A DNA stretch of 53,782 nt from Candidatus Bathyarchaeota archaeon (lineage in GTDB: Archaea > Thermoproteota > Bathyarchaeia > Bathyarchaeales > Bathyarchaeaceae), in the NCBI GenBank assembly GCA_026967815.1, contig JAPUUO010000002.1, forward strand, positions 1 to 53,782, given 5' to 3'. The notes below the pieces were generated by a model. That model saw only the letters and a list, made by a program, of their open reading frames with translations, did no database searches and was not told where the DNA came from. Of this stretch, positions 8,246-15,822 are shown in pieces (position 1 is the first letter of the stretch; each line of letters starts with the position of its first letter). The position numbers were made by a program, and so were the translations under genes.

Positions 8246-8443
8246 TCATTCCAAAACGGTAATAATTTCGCCGTTAATTGCAGCCTTTCCACCGGTTGGC
8301 TCAGCAATAACCGTTCCACAAACATTACAATTTACAACATTGGTCACATGGCTGAAAACAATCTGCTCATTACCGCAGTCTGAGCATTTGACTCTTAAGA
8401 ATCTGCTTCTGGGTCTTGGAATAAGTTTCTCCCATTCACTCAA
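8246..8443 (-). CDS. rps27e: Small ribosomal subunit protein eS27 (S27e)
   Basis: The 65-residue zinc protein of the small subunit. Cys20, Cys23, Cys39 and Cys42 form the zinc finger (VKCSDCGNEQIVFSH, then CNVCG). TTG start at 8443 (TTG AGT GAA TGG). It is the first gene of the operon rps27e-aif2a-nop10-PAC2. In many archaea rpl44e comes directly upstream; no rpl44e is visible here. Confidence 0.95.
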   Translation of the reverse strand: MSEWEKLIPRPRSRFLRVKCSDCGNEQIVFSHVTNVVNCNVCGTVIAEPTGGKAAINGEIITVLE

Positions 8444-8547
8444 GTCTTTTCATCTCCTCTCGTCAAAGCGAGCTTTTGAGACGCATCCTCACAATTGAAT
8501 GGTTTCAAATACTCACCAGCCGAGTGGTATAGAACAACCTTCATGGT

Positions 8548-8557
8548 TATTTATACT
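8548..8557 (-). promoter_or_regulatory. TATA box for the rps27e operon
   Basis: On the minus strand the sequence reads AGTATAAATA, a good archaeal TATA box. Counting about 25 bases downstream puts the transcript start near 8525, leaving a leader of about 80 bases before rps27e. The small ATG frame at 8544 lies upstream of that predicted transcript start. Confidence 0.55.
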
Positions 8558-8582
8558 TTTTCAAGGGCAAGTAACTAGTGCG

Positions 8583-9131
8583 CTATTTGGCTTCTACTTC
8601 TACCGCAACACTTTGCTTAATAAGAATTCTAGCATTTTCAACAGGTAAACTTGCAATGTCTTCAGGTTTAAATGGACCATAGGCTTTCATGTCGGCTCCA
8701 ATGATAGCTGGAATTTCCTGAATGAACCTTAGAATCATTGTCTCAGGTCTTTCTTTAACCTCTATGCGCGGTGAACGCCCACCCAAGATGTCTTTTAACA
8801 AGGTTTGGTAAGATTCTATTGAAGGTGAAACTTCTCCAAGTAACTCTTCTTCTTCACCTGTTAGGGCGTCTTTGGCTACTATTTCGCCAGCAATGGCTTT
8901 CCTAAGAGTCTTTTCATAGCGCAACGTAATGAGCTCTTTAACCATCTTGGTAACATTATTAGATTCTCGTCTCAGAAGCTTGGCTCTAACCGTTTTCTCA
9001 TCAAGCATTCGACTTTCTTCTTTCATTTTCTTTATGTAGTCAGCGAGTTTCACATAGAAATCCTTGAGTAGCACTTGTACTTCCTTGGTTTCCCTTTCCT
9101 TTGTCCACGCTTCATAGAGTTCATCGTACAC
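8583..9131 (-). CDS. gins51: GINS complex subunit, Gins51 type
   Basis: Archaeal GINS links Mcm helicase and primase or GAN/RecJ at the replication fork. The 182-residue protein has a helical A domain (residues 1 to about 100) followed by a small C-terminal B domain (GPFKPEDIASLPVENARILIKQSVAVEV), the order typical of Gins51 (Sld5/Psf1-like) rather than Gins23. GTG start at 9131, overlapping the end of priS by 11 bp. The priS-gins link is a conserved archaeal arrangement and supports the call. Confidence 0.85.
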   Translation of the reverse strand: MYDELYEAWTKERETKEVQVLLKDFYVKLADYIKKMKEESRMLDEKTVRAKLLRRESNNVTKMVKELITLRYEKTLRKAIAGEIVAKDALTGEEEELLGEVSPSIESYQTLLKDILGGRSPRIEVKERPETMILRFIQEIPAIIGADMKAYGPFKPEDIASLPVENARILIKQSVAVEVEAK

Positions 9132-10359
9132 TTGAGCCCACCTCCGTTATTCTTGCACTGCCCTTGCACAATAGAAACAAAGCTGCAGCCATGGGTAACT
9201 CAACCTTTTCATTTCGGTAAGGACCGTGAAACTCGCTTCCAACTCTAAATTTAGGAGCCTCAGAGACATCTACTGATGCTGTGCCATGCGGAAAGGCAAC
9301 AGCGCTTTTCAATGGGTCGAATTCTTCTATGGTTGCAATAGATGTTTCAGTCTTTTTTAAACCTGTCTTTCCATGTAAGGTATCGGCTAGTCTTATCAGT
9401 CGGTGAACATCAGTTGTAACCACAGTGTCTATTTTGGCCGCCTGGTTCTTCAAGGCTTGCTCAGCAATTTTGCTCCAGCTTTCAAAGCTTACTCCTTTAA
9501 TCATCGTCCATGGACCTTTGTATTTCCAGCTTTCCAGAATACGTTCTTTATGTTTGCCCAAACTCTGAATGACCCCCCTGGGTAATCCGATTTTCTCCAG
9601 TTGCTCCGGGGTGGCGGATAAAAGATATTCGTAAGTTCCTCGAGCGATTCTTCCTCTCCATCCGAAATCATCAAGGTTAGGACCGCCAATTTTGCTTAGT
9701 CCATGCAGTTGGGGGTCAAGCCCTATTCCGACGATATAATCCACGATTTCTTTACGGCTTGTCGAGTTAAGTGTCAAGATGTCTTTGCTTTCGACGTGAA
9801 GATGGTAACCTCTGTGCCCAGAAAAGCTGAGACTCATTTCATTAGTAGAGAAGCCGAGGTCATTCGTTAATATGTCAATAAGTTTTATGGTCTCTTCTTT
9901 TGCAGATTCCAAGCAAATTTCACATGGCCATGTTTTCTCTTCGAATTTTTGTTTGTTGCATTTTGGACATTTTTTCGGTGGTGTTCCACGTCCAGTTGTT
10001 TTGCAGTGGGGGCAACTCCATGTGTCGTGGGTTTTGGAGCAGGGAGCTGAAATGTGGTCTGCGTCTATGTCGAACACCAAGTCGGCGCCTAGCCAGCCTT
10101 TTTCTTCCATTTCCTCCTCTGGCCGTTCGTAGTAGGCGCTTGAAAAGTAAACGTGCGATGGAATCAACGTTTTGAACGAATCTCGAAATTCCTGCGCAGT
10201 TTTGAAGGCTTTATGCCTGAGCATTATTCTTTCTTTCAGAAGGAGAAAGCCAAACTCGCGTTTTTCCATTGAAGAGGGAGGGTGAATGTTTAAAGAGTTT
10301 TTTTCATAGTATTCGCTAAATTTCGCTTGGATGAAGGCTTTGGTGTCTATTTTAATCAT
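9121..10359 (-). CDS. priS: DNA primase small (catalytic) subunit PriS
   Basis: PriS polymerises RNA or DNA primers. The 412-residue protein has the catalytic acids in VFDIDADH (Asp97 and Asp99), the HRGYHLHV region (about residue 186) and a Cys-rich insertion with CSKTHDTWSCPHC and two further pairs (CPKC, CEIC), the zinc-binding part. ATG start at 10359. It overlaps the stop of priL by 4 bp and overlaps gins51 at its 3' end. Adjacent priL, pcn and gins make this a replication operon. Confidence 0.95.
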   Translation of the reverse strand: MIKIDTKAFIQAKFSEYYEKNSLNIHPPSSMEKREFGFLLLKERIMLRHKAFKTAQEFRDSFKTLIPSHVYFSSAYYERPEEEMEEKGWLGADLVFDIDADHISAPCSKTHDTWSCPHCKTTGRGTPPKKCPKCNKQKFEEKTWPCEICLESAKEETIKLIDILTNDLGFSTNEMSLSFSGHRGYHLHVESKDILTLNSTSRKEIVDYIVGIGLDPQLHGLSKIGGPNLDDFGWRGRIARGTYEYLLSATPEQLEKIGLPRGVIQSLGKHKERILESWKYKGPWTMIKGVSFESWSKIAEQALKNQAAKIDTVVTTDVHRLIRLADTLHGKTGLKKTETSIATIEEFDPLKSAVAFPHGTASVDVSEAPKFRVGSEFHGPYRNEKVELPMAAALFLLCKGSARITEVGSSVR

Positions 10360-11405
10360 GCCCCCGGCGCAAGGGGAGCTTCTGTTTTTATGATTCTTAG
10401 TTTTCTTCGGTAGTAGGCAAGTGGATGTCTTATTCTTCTGCAGATGTCATCCATTCCTGGGCAGACGCCATGGGTGCGTAAGGTATCGCATTGAGGCGGG
10501 ATGTACTTTGTTCTCGAACCTTTTAGTCCCGCGATGTGTTCAACTTGATAGCGAGTCATCCTTTCTTTGAAGTCGGCAAGGGAACGAAATAGGTCAACCA
10601 CATTTTCAGTGGTCATGCCTATGTTGACCAAGAAGGTTGTGAGAGTGAAACGTCCAATGTGAGAGAGGTGGTGTCCAGAACTTATTGTTTCGTGCAACCT
10701 CTTTATGCATGGAGGGTATGCAATTATGATCACTTCTGAAGGAATCTCTTCCCAGCTGGTTTTACCTCTTTTCTCGTAGAAAAGTTGCTTTAATCGGTTG
10801 ATGCGGTTCATTATGTCTGGAGATAAGGATTTGACTTTCACCTGCAGTTTTTGTTCTATGTATCTGCGCACTTCCTCCTCTAAGAGTCGACAAACCTCAA
10901 CCTTTGTCAGAAAAACTTCGCCTTTTGACAGCATTCTGTTGACAAGCTTCCATTTTTTGTGCTGTATAATTGCGGCGTTTCTTATGTAATCCTTGAAATC
11001 TAGCGCAAAATCGTAGTTCAGCAGGTTGGGTCGTGGCTGTGCTGGTTCTAGTTTCCACTTGAAGTTGTTCGCAATTTTCATAATTGTTTCTTTGCGCTCT
11101 CCTTTTAGTAGGGTGGACGCACGTTTGGCTTCTGCCAATGCATAGGTCCTTTTGATGCGTGAATCCGCAGTTGCAACTACCATCATGATTGCTATTGGGA
11201 AGGAGGGAATTTCCACATCGTCTTTGGGTGATTTTCCGCTGACTGCATTGAAGAGTAGGGCTTCTTCGATTCTAGCTTCAGCTCTTTGTAAGATAGGTTG
11301 ATACTCGATTTTTTCAAGTTCATCGATCTTAATGTCTAATGTTTGAATGAACTTTGCGGCTTCTGGAGTGAATGGGTATTTGGCTAGGTCGCTTTTGGTT
11401 AGAAC
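10356..11405 (-). CDS. priL: DNA primase large subunit PriL, probable non-canonical GTT start
   Basis: PriL carries the [4Fe-4S] cluster and regulates PriS. The first ATG/GTG/TTG in frame is GTG 11216, giving only 286 residues, but the frame is open upstream to a stop at 11445 and encodes conserved primase sequence: VLTKSDLAKYPFTPEA just after a strong ribosome-binding site (AAGGAGGGG, 11412-11420). The codon 6 bases after it is GTT at 11405, so I place the start there (349 residues, normal for the family). The cluster cysteines are in PPCIKRL, CDTLRTHGVCPGM and DICRRIRHP. A sequencing error at the start codon is the alternative. Confidence 0.85.
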   Translation of the reverse strand, partial: VLTKSDLAKYPFTPEAAKFIQTLDIKIDELEKIEYQPILQRAEARIEEALLFNAVSGKSPKDDVEIPSFPIAIMMVVATADSRIKRTYALAEAKRASTLLKGERKETIMKIANNFKWKLEPAQPRPNLLNYDFALDFKDYIRNAAIIQHKKWKLVNRMLSKGEVFLTKVEVCRLLEEEVRRYIEQKLQVKVKSLSPDIMNRINRLKQLFYEKRGKTSWEEIPSEVIIIAYPPCIKRLHETISSGHHLSHIGRFTLTTFLVNIGMTTENVVDLFRSLADFKERMTRYQVEHIAGLKGSRTKYIPPQCDTLRTHGVCPGMDDICRRIRHPLAYYRRKLRIIKTEAPLAPGA

Positions 11406-11457
11406 CCGTTGCCCCTCCTTCTTCGCTTGGCAGCGCAGATGCTGTTATCTTACGTTG

Positions 11458-12213
11458 CTATTCTACCTCTATACGCGGAGCTAGGTAAAAGGTCAGCCTT
11501 CCCTCTTTTGGTTGCTGAAAATCAATTTTTACCGGCATATCTGATGAGAATTCAAGTGTTGCGATGTCGCTGGTTGCAGATGCATTTTTGATTATATCTG
11601 ACAGGTAGCTTAGACTAAACGTTGCTTTAGACGACTCTTTAGCTTCAAGGTCTAGAAGAGTTTCGCTTCCTTTCTTAAGTTCCACCACGGCGCCCATAAG
11701 ATCCCCGGTAGCGCGCAAAGTCATTTTTTCGTTGTCTATTTCAATGCGGACGTGATCGCTTACGAGTTGTACGTCTTCTATAGCTTGATGTAAGCCGTGG
11801 GTTGTAGTTTTAGCGCGGACGTTGAAGGTTATTTTCGGTGTAGGCACTTCTTCTTCAGCTGCTTCCAGAGTTGGCATGGTGAAGTTGCGGTCGTATCTGC
11901 CTTTGATCGCGATCTTTAAACGTCCAGTCTTCTCATCTATTGTAAGTTCAACAGATTCCTCTTTGGCAGCTCGGCGGAGAAGCTTCAGCATTTCACTTAC
12001 GTTTATGCACATTTTCAATGGAGCGTCGCAGAGATACTCGTCAAATATTGTATTTGGCCATTCGAAATCTATCATAGCAACGCGAGATGGATCCATTGCA
12101 CGTAGCTTGATGCCTTCTGAGCTTATGTTAAAAGTCGCCTCATCGACTAAGGTGGATATGACCGTTATCATGTCGCGTAAGAGTTTGGCGTCTGCTATTC
12201 GCACTTTAAACAA
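11458..12213 (-). CDS. pcn: Proliferating cell nuclear antigen (sliding clamp)
   Basis: PCNA is the sliding clamp for DNA polymerases and repair enzymes. The 251-residue protein begins MFKVRIADAKLLRDMITVIS, contains the two-domain clamp signature IKLRAMDPSRVAMIDFEW (about residues 35-52) and a C-terminal LTFYLAPRIEVE. Only one PCNA is in the window. TTG start at 12213 behind AAAGGAGG (12 bases upstream, somewhat long spacing). priL follows after about 50 bp. Confidence 0.96.
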   Translation of the reverse strand: MFKVRIADAKLLRDMITVISTLVDEATFNISSEGIKLRAMDPSRVAMIDFEWPNTIFDEYLCDAPLKMCINVSEMLKLLRRAAKEESVELTIDEKTGRLKIAIKGRYDRNFTMPTLEAAEEEVPTPKITFNVRAKTTTHGLHQAIEDVQLVSDHVRIEIDNEKMTLRATGDLMGAVVELKKGSETLLDLEAKESSKATFSLSYLSDIIKNASATSDIATLEFSSDMPVKIDFQQPKEGRLTFYLAPRIEVE

Positions 12214-12273
12214 GCTGATTGCAAGCCTCCTTTATGCTGGTTATCTGTAGCGTTGACTTGATTTTAAGCCTTC

Positions 12274-12283
12274 TTATAAAAAA
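12274..12283 (-). promoter_or_regulatory. TATA box for pcn
   Basis: The minus strand reads TTTTTATAAG about 60 bases upstream of the PCNA start. The gap between tfs and pcn (115 bp) is the only sizeable one inside the 8.5-14.6 kb cluster, so pcn-priL-priS-gins probably has its own promoter here as well as read-through. Confidence 0.45.
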
Positions 12284-12328
12284 GTAATGCCAAATAATCT
12301 CTTCATTATCGAAGTAAAGTCTCAACAT

Positions 12329-12676
12329 TTAGCTGTATTCTCTGAATGTGTAGTTGCACTTCGTGCATCTGAAGAACTGTGTAGAAGACTCATCGCTTCC
12401 TCTTGTTTGAACCTGCCAAACGTAAGCCACATTATTTCCGCATTTTGGGCATTCAATGCGCATTGTAGGCAAAACTCGAAGTTTCTGCTCTTTCTTCCCA
12501 ATAATAGCGATGGTTTGCTGTGGACTGTGCTCAATCACTTTTGGTATGGGCTCTAGCTTCTGCGCGAGTTGCTTGCTTTTGTAAGTACATTTAGGGCAAG
12601 CCAATACAAGGCGGGTTCTTCCCTTGCTTTGCTTCTTTGGCACAAGTCTTGTTCCGCATTTGGGACAAAACTCCAT
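12329..12676 (-). CDS. tfs: Transcription factor S (TFIIS/Rpb9-like)
   Basis: TFS stimulates transcript cleavage by backtracked archaeal RNA polymerase. The 115-residue protein starts MEFCPKCGTRLVP, with an N-terminal zinc ribbon (CPKCG...CPKC) and a C-terminal ribbon (CPKCGNN...FFRCTKCNYTFRE). The acidic tip RGSDESSTQFF carries the Asp-Glu pair needed for cleavage, so it is the active TFS type. Start ATG 12676 is chosen over an upstream ATG five codons earlier because homologs begin at MEFCP. Confidence 0.95.
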   Translation of the reverse strand: MEFCPKCGTRLVPKKQSKGRTRLVLACPKCTYKSKQLAQKLEPIPKVIEHSPQQTIAIIGKKEQKLRVLPTMRIECPKCGNNVAYVWQVQTRGSDESSTQFFRCTKCNYTFREYS

Positions 12677-12738
12677 TGTTCTCGTCCTCACGCGTTTCTG
12701 TTCCCTTGTCCATACCTTTGAGTCTTTTAAGCTTTTTC

Positions 12739-13389
12739 TTATTTCAATTCAGATTCAGACTGTGATGTTTCACTATTGATTCTCTTTTTTCGTCTCAATT
12801 GACGTAGTCCCGAAGCTACAAGATGCGCTACTCTCAAAGCTTCTGGGATATTGCTGCGCGTAGAAGTGTTCTTCAAAATATGTTTAGCATCTTCGACTGT
12901 AACTCCAACAACATGAGCATAGACGGGTTCTTCTCCACCTCTCGTGTGCACTTCAATTATTTTTCCAGCTTTTTCTATGGCTTTCCATCGCTTATCGCTT
13001 TGAGGTAAATTCTGCAAAGCTTTTTTTATGTCGCCGAAGCTGGGTCTGTCCCGTGCAACAGCAATCACCGGCACCTTCACTTTTTCAAAAAGTTCTTCAA
13101 TGTCAATCACATTGAAGCCAGCCATTGTCACTCCGTTGAGCATGATAACCCGTAGCTGGTCGTAATGGGGTGACTCAACTATCATCGACGCGATTTTTTC
13201 AGTTGCATCCATTCCGTCAATTTCAACCTGAGTTCGCATAACGCCGTCTAGCCAATATCCTCCTCGAAAAACTACACCTATGACATCGACAACGCCCTTT
13301 GTGTGAGGGGTGAAAAATCCGTCGTCAATGCCCAAGACACGAATCTCAGGTTTCACAACACGAATTCTGACAGTTTTACCTTTGTTCAT
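12739..13389 (-). CDS. DUF99 family protein (endonuclease V-like fold)
   Basis: The 216-residue protein (from ATG 13389) contains VLGIDDGFF near residue 20, then IGVVFRGGYWLDGV, VIMLNGVTMAGFNV and PVIAVARDRPS, which are the conserved blocks of the archaeal DUF99/UPF0215 family, distantly related to endonuclease V. Whether it is an active nuclease is not established. It overlaps the preceding RNase III-like gene by 14 bp and sits in the csl4-rpoL-tfs-pcn cluster. The longer frame to 13443 lacks family sequence. Confidence 0.8.
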   Translation of the reverse strand: MNKGKTVRIRVVKPEIRVLGIDDGFFTPHTKGVVDVIGVVFRGGYWLDGVMRTQVEIDGMDATEKIASMIVESPHYDQLRVIMLNGVTMAGFNVIDIEELFEKVKVPVIAVARDRPSFGDIKKALQNLPQSDKRWKAIEKAGKIIEVHTRGGEEPVYAHVVGVTVEDAKHILKNTSTRSNIPEALRVAHLVASGLRQLRRKKRINSETSQSESELK

Positions 13390-13771
13390 CGCGTTTATCG
13401 AGCCTCTCCCAAATTTCACGAAGTAATACAGTAAAAGCCTCAACAGAATCTTGTTTCTCGCTCAAAATTTCCACGGAGTCTTCAAAAGTAACTGTATCAG
13501 CTAACCAAGCAAAAGCTATTAAGGCTTCAGCGGCGTTCCCGAGAACATGCCGGTCGATTCTGCGAGGCAGCAGTTTTCGTAGACCCGATTTTCTGACAGC
13601 CTCAGCCAAGATTCTATTGTTTACTTTCACACCTGTTGGATACCCCGATCTTTGCGACGCTGCAAGAGAGTAAAGAAGGTTGACATAGGCGTCGCCCAGT
13701 CCAGCGAGATTTTTGTCAAGCAAGATTTCTTCAAGATTCTTGTATTCCTTTAGAACAGGCCCTTTGCTCAT
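13376..13771 (-). CDS. Small RNase III-like archaeal protein
   Basis: The 131-residue protein has GLGDAYVNLLYSLA (about 25-38), GYPTGVKVNNRILAEAVRKSGLRKLLPRRIDRHVLGNAAEALIAFAWL further on (only the key points LLP.R.DRH.LG.AAEALIA matter). This matches the all-helical RNase III-type domain family of archaea. In classical RNase III the signature is ERLEFLGDA; here DRHVLGNAAEA is the counterpart, with Asn where the second acid might be expected, so catalysis is doubtful. ATG start at 13771 overlaps rpoL by 4 bp. Confidence 0.65.
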   Translation of the reverse strand: MSKGPVLKEYKNLEEILLDKNLAGLGDAYVNLLYSLAASQRSGYPTGVKVNNRILAEAVRKSGLRKLLPRRIDRHVLGNAAEALIAFAWLADTVTFEDSVEILSEKQDSVEAFTVLLREIWERLDKRDEQR

Positions 13772-14073
13772 TTTTGTTGCCAGTCTTTTAATGCTTCCTC
13801 TAGGCGTTTGCGAAACTGTTTAGTTTGCTGCCTTATCTTTGCTGCTGCTTCGTGAAGTGCAATCTCAGGCTTTTTCTTTGGCTTCCGCTTTTCTTTCATG
13901 CGAACATAAACCACAGGATTGGCTACTAGTGGATGTGATATGTTGTAGCCTGCCATTTCAACTGTTTTGTCTTCCAATAGAGCTCTTTGCAAGACGTTAC
14001 AAAACGTATGTCCTTCGCCTTCGATTTCTACTTCGAGCTCATCGGATGTTTTCTTCAAAACCTTAATGTTCAA
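13768..14073 (-). CDS. rpoL: DNA-directed RNA polymerase subunit Rpo11 (L)
   Basis: Rpo11/RpoL pairs with Rpo3 in the assembly platform of archaeal RNA polymerase. The 101-residue protein has the signature GEGHTFCNVLQRALLED (about residues 19-35) and GYNISHPLVANPVVYVRM (about 42-59), with a helical, Lys/Arg-rich tail. TTG start at 14073, overlapping the end of csl4 by 4 bp. Confidence 0.95.
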   Translation of the reverse strand: MNIKVLKKTSDELEVEIEGEGHTFCNVLQRALLEDKTVEMAGYNISHPLVANPVVYVRMKEKRKPKKKPEIALHEAAAKIRQQTKQFRKRLEEALKDWQQK

Positions 14074-14642
14074 GCCAATTCACCTTTTCCATAGTCTTGG
14101 GCACTCTTCCGCGTTTCAATATTGCCACACCTTAAACAGCGCATCTCCACTCTTCCAAAGTTTAGAACATCTCCGCAACGAGAACAAAAAGCATAGATGA
14201 CTCCTAAATTTGGCTCTTTTGTGGATAAATGAAAAGTTCTATTTTTGTCGCTGACTACTTTTGCGCGGATGATATCGCCAGGTTTACACACATGGTACAT
14301 GGTTTCAACATAGCGGAGACTCACATCAGAAACATGTAAGATGCCGGTGAAGAATCCTGAAAGAGGATACTTGTCTATTTGGAATATGCGCACAGCCGCA
14401 GTTTTGCTCTGTGCATCTCTAACCTGACCGATAACTATGCTTCCCACTTTGGGAACAGCTAGGAAGCGAGTTTTGGGAAAAATCGAAACCTGCTTGCTGA
14501 GTATATCTACCAAAGCTTGTCCAGTTGCTAGAGAATAGATTATGCCGTTTTCCTCGTAAGTTCCAGATCCAGGCACAAACTCCTCAATCACCCCGAGACG
14601 GTCGCCGGGAACAACAAATTGCCCGCTCTTCTGTTTAGACAA
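14070..14642 (-). CDS. csl4: Exosome RNA-binding subunit Csl4
   Basis: Csl4 is a cap protein of the archaeal exosome, guiding RNA to the Rrp41/Rrp42 core. The 190-residue protein has an N-terminal domain (FVVPGDRLGVIEEFVPGSGTYEENG), a central S1 domain (VGSIVIGQVRDAQSKTAAVRI... about 65-140) and a C-terminal zinc ribbon (CSRCGD, CLRCGN). TTG start at 14642. It is the first gene of the minus-strand cluster, followed by rpoL with a 4-bp overlap. Confidence 0.94.
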   Translation of the reverse strand: MSKQKSGQFVVPGDRLGVIEEFVPGSGTYEENGIIYSLATGQALVDILSKQVSIFPKTRFLAVPKVGSIVIGQVRDAQSKTAAVRIFQIDKYPLSGFFTGILHVSDVSLRYVETMYHVCKPGDIIRAKVVSDKNRTFHLSTKEPNLGVIYAFCSRCGDVLNFGRVEMRCLRCGNIETRKSAQDYGKGELA

Positions 14643-14753
14643 AGGCTTTCACATTCCTTCAACATTAGTCTTAAAGGCAGCACGTCTTAACGTTTTCCTC
14701 AACGCACTGCAATAAACCTTTTGATTACAGGTTCTCGCTCTCTGTGTCAAAAA

Positions 14754-14763
14754 GCTTATATGG
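14754..14763 (+). promoter_or_regulatory. TATA box of the ECF-S/DUF4430 unit
   Basis: GCTTATATGG ends 23 bases before the ATG at 14787. This spacing places the transcript start at or next to the start codon, so the mRNA is probably leaderless. The right edge overlaps the palindrome at 14761-14779. Confidence 0.5.
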
Positions 14764-14779
14764 ATGGATTATCCATCCA
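14761..14779. promoter_or_regulatory. 19-bp perfect palindrome, probable repressor operator
   Basis: TGGATGGATTATCCATCCA is a perfect inverted repeat (9-bp arms around one base). It lies between the TATA box and the start codon of the S-component gene, the position where archaeal repressors block polymerase or TBP/TFB. The arm TGGATGGAT does not look like a terminator because no gene ends here and no T-run follows. The regulator is not identified in the window. Confidence 0.6.
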
Positions 14780-14786
14780 ATAAAAC

Positions 14787-15374
14787 ATGCCTCAACTCAG
14801 CGTACGCCAACTCGCCTTGCTTAGCGTTCTAACCGCTGTCTCGTTAGGTATTCAGTTAACCCCACGCCCGCCTAATGTTGAGTTCACCTCGTTGTTTACG
14901 TTCCTTGTTGGCATCCTATACGGCAGTCTAGTTGGCGGATTTTTCGGCGGCTTCGTAATGTTTGTTAATGGGTTCTTGTCACCTTGGGGTTTTGCTGGGT
15001 TCATAATGCCCTTTCAAATAGTCGGAATGGCAATAATAGGATTCGCAGGCGGCACGTACAAAAGATACGTGGTTGGAGTACATCCTGCTCAAGTCAGTGC
15101 TGAAGTTGCAGTTCTAGGCGCTTTTCTCACTCTTCTATACGACACAATCACAACCGTCGGCGTTGCCGTACAATCTACGATAATATATGGAATCCCATGG
15201 CATATTTCTTTAATAGCGACCTTTTCAGCGGGAGCCCTATTCTATTTAGTTCACATAGTTTCTAACACTGCTTTATTTGGATCAGGACTTATCCCGCTTA
15301 TAAAAGCCCTTCAAAGAGTCCCTGGAGGTGAAGCATTATGGTCAAAAAAAGAACTCTTGCATTCGCAACATTAG
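14787..15374 (+). CDS. ECF-type transporter S component-like membrane protein
   Basis: The 195-residue protein has about five to six membrane segments. The pattern LALLSVLTAVSLGIQLTPRPPNVEFTSLF followed by FLVGILYGSLVGGFFGGF and SPWGFAGFIMPFQIVGM (seen in outline) is typical of substrate-binding S components of energy-coupling-factor vitamin transporters. No EcfA ATPase or EcfT is in the window, so it would use a shared energising module encoded elsewhere. It overlaps the DUF4430 gene by 37 bp, so the two are translated together. The substrate cannot be read from sequence; cobalamin is suggested only by the DUF4430 partner. ATG start at 14787. Confidence 0.7.
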   Translation: MPQLSVRQLALLSVLTAVSLGIQLTPRPPNVEFTSLFTFLVGILYGSLVGGFFGGFVMFVNGFLSPWGFAGFIMPFQIVGMAIIGFAGGTYKRYVVGVHPAQVSAEVAVLGAFLTLLYDTITTVGVAVQSTIIYGIPWHISLIATFSAGALFYLVHIVSNTALFGSGLIPLIKALQRVPGGEALWSKKELLHSQH

Positions 15375-15820
15375 CCATATCAGTCTGGGCAGCTTTAGCA
15401 ACTAGTGTGCTTGGCTATTACTACTTGCGTTTTCAGGAATACGTTAATTTGTCACGCGAATATGAAGCAGTAACGATGAAAGTAGACATATACATCCACT
15501 ACGGCAATGAAACAAACGGGATCTGGCACAACAACACCATTGTGCCGTTAGGTGCCGCTCTGCTAAATGCCACCGGACTTGTCGCTGACAGTCAATTCAC
15601 TTACTGGTCGGAGCTTGGAGCTGCGTTTATTGATTCCTTAGATGGTGTTGCAAACAATGTAACCAAAGGGAAATCATGGTTCTGGTGGTACTGGGACACG
15701 ACGAGTTCTAAATGGATTCTTGGAGAAGTTGGAGCTAACCAACGTATGTTGCATCGTCGAGACATTGTAGCGTGGACTTATCAGAGTTATGAGATTTGGC
15801 CTCCTCCACCACCTTCATGA
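15338..15820 (+). CDS. Membrane-anchored DUF4430 (transcobalamin-like) protein
   Basis: The 160-residue protein has an N-terminal membrane anchor or signal (LAFATLAISVWAALATSVLGYYYL, roughly residues 6-29) followed by an exported domain. GKSWFWWYWDTTSSKWILGEVGA and RDIVAWTYQ near the C-terminus are typical of DUF4430, a domain related to the C-terminal part of transcobalamin/intrinsic factor. The protein ends with a Pro-rich tail. ATG 15338 has a perfect ribosome-binding site, GGAGGTGA, 6 bases upstream, inside the S-component gene. Likely role: an external binding protein that hands a ligand to the S component; the ligand is inferred, not shown. Confidence 0.7.
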   Translation: MVKKRTLAFATLAISVWAALATSVLGYYYLRFQEYVNLSREYEAVTMKVDIYIHYGNETNGIWHNNTIVPLGAALLNATGLVADSQFTYWSELGAAFIDSLDGVANNVTKGKSWFWWYWDTTSSKWILGEVGANQRMLHRRDIVAWTYQSYEIWPPPPPS

Positions 15821-15822
15821 CA

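Noticed and set aside
8443..8544. 34-codon ATG frame on the minus strand between the TATA element and rps27e (starts MKVVLYHSAGEYL).
   Set aside because: It starts upstream of the transcript start expected from the TATA box at 8548-8557, has no ribosome-binding site and matches no family. It is not rpl44e, which would be expected at this place in other archaea.
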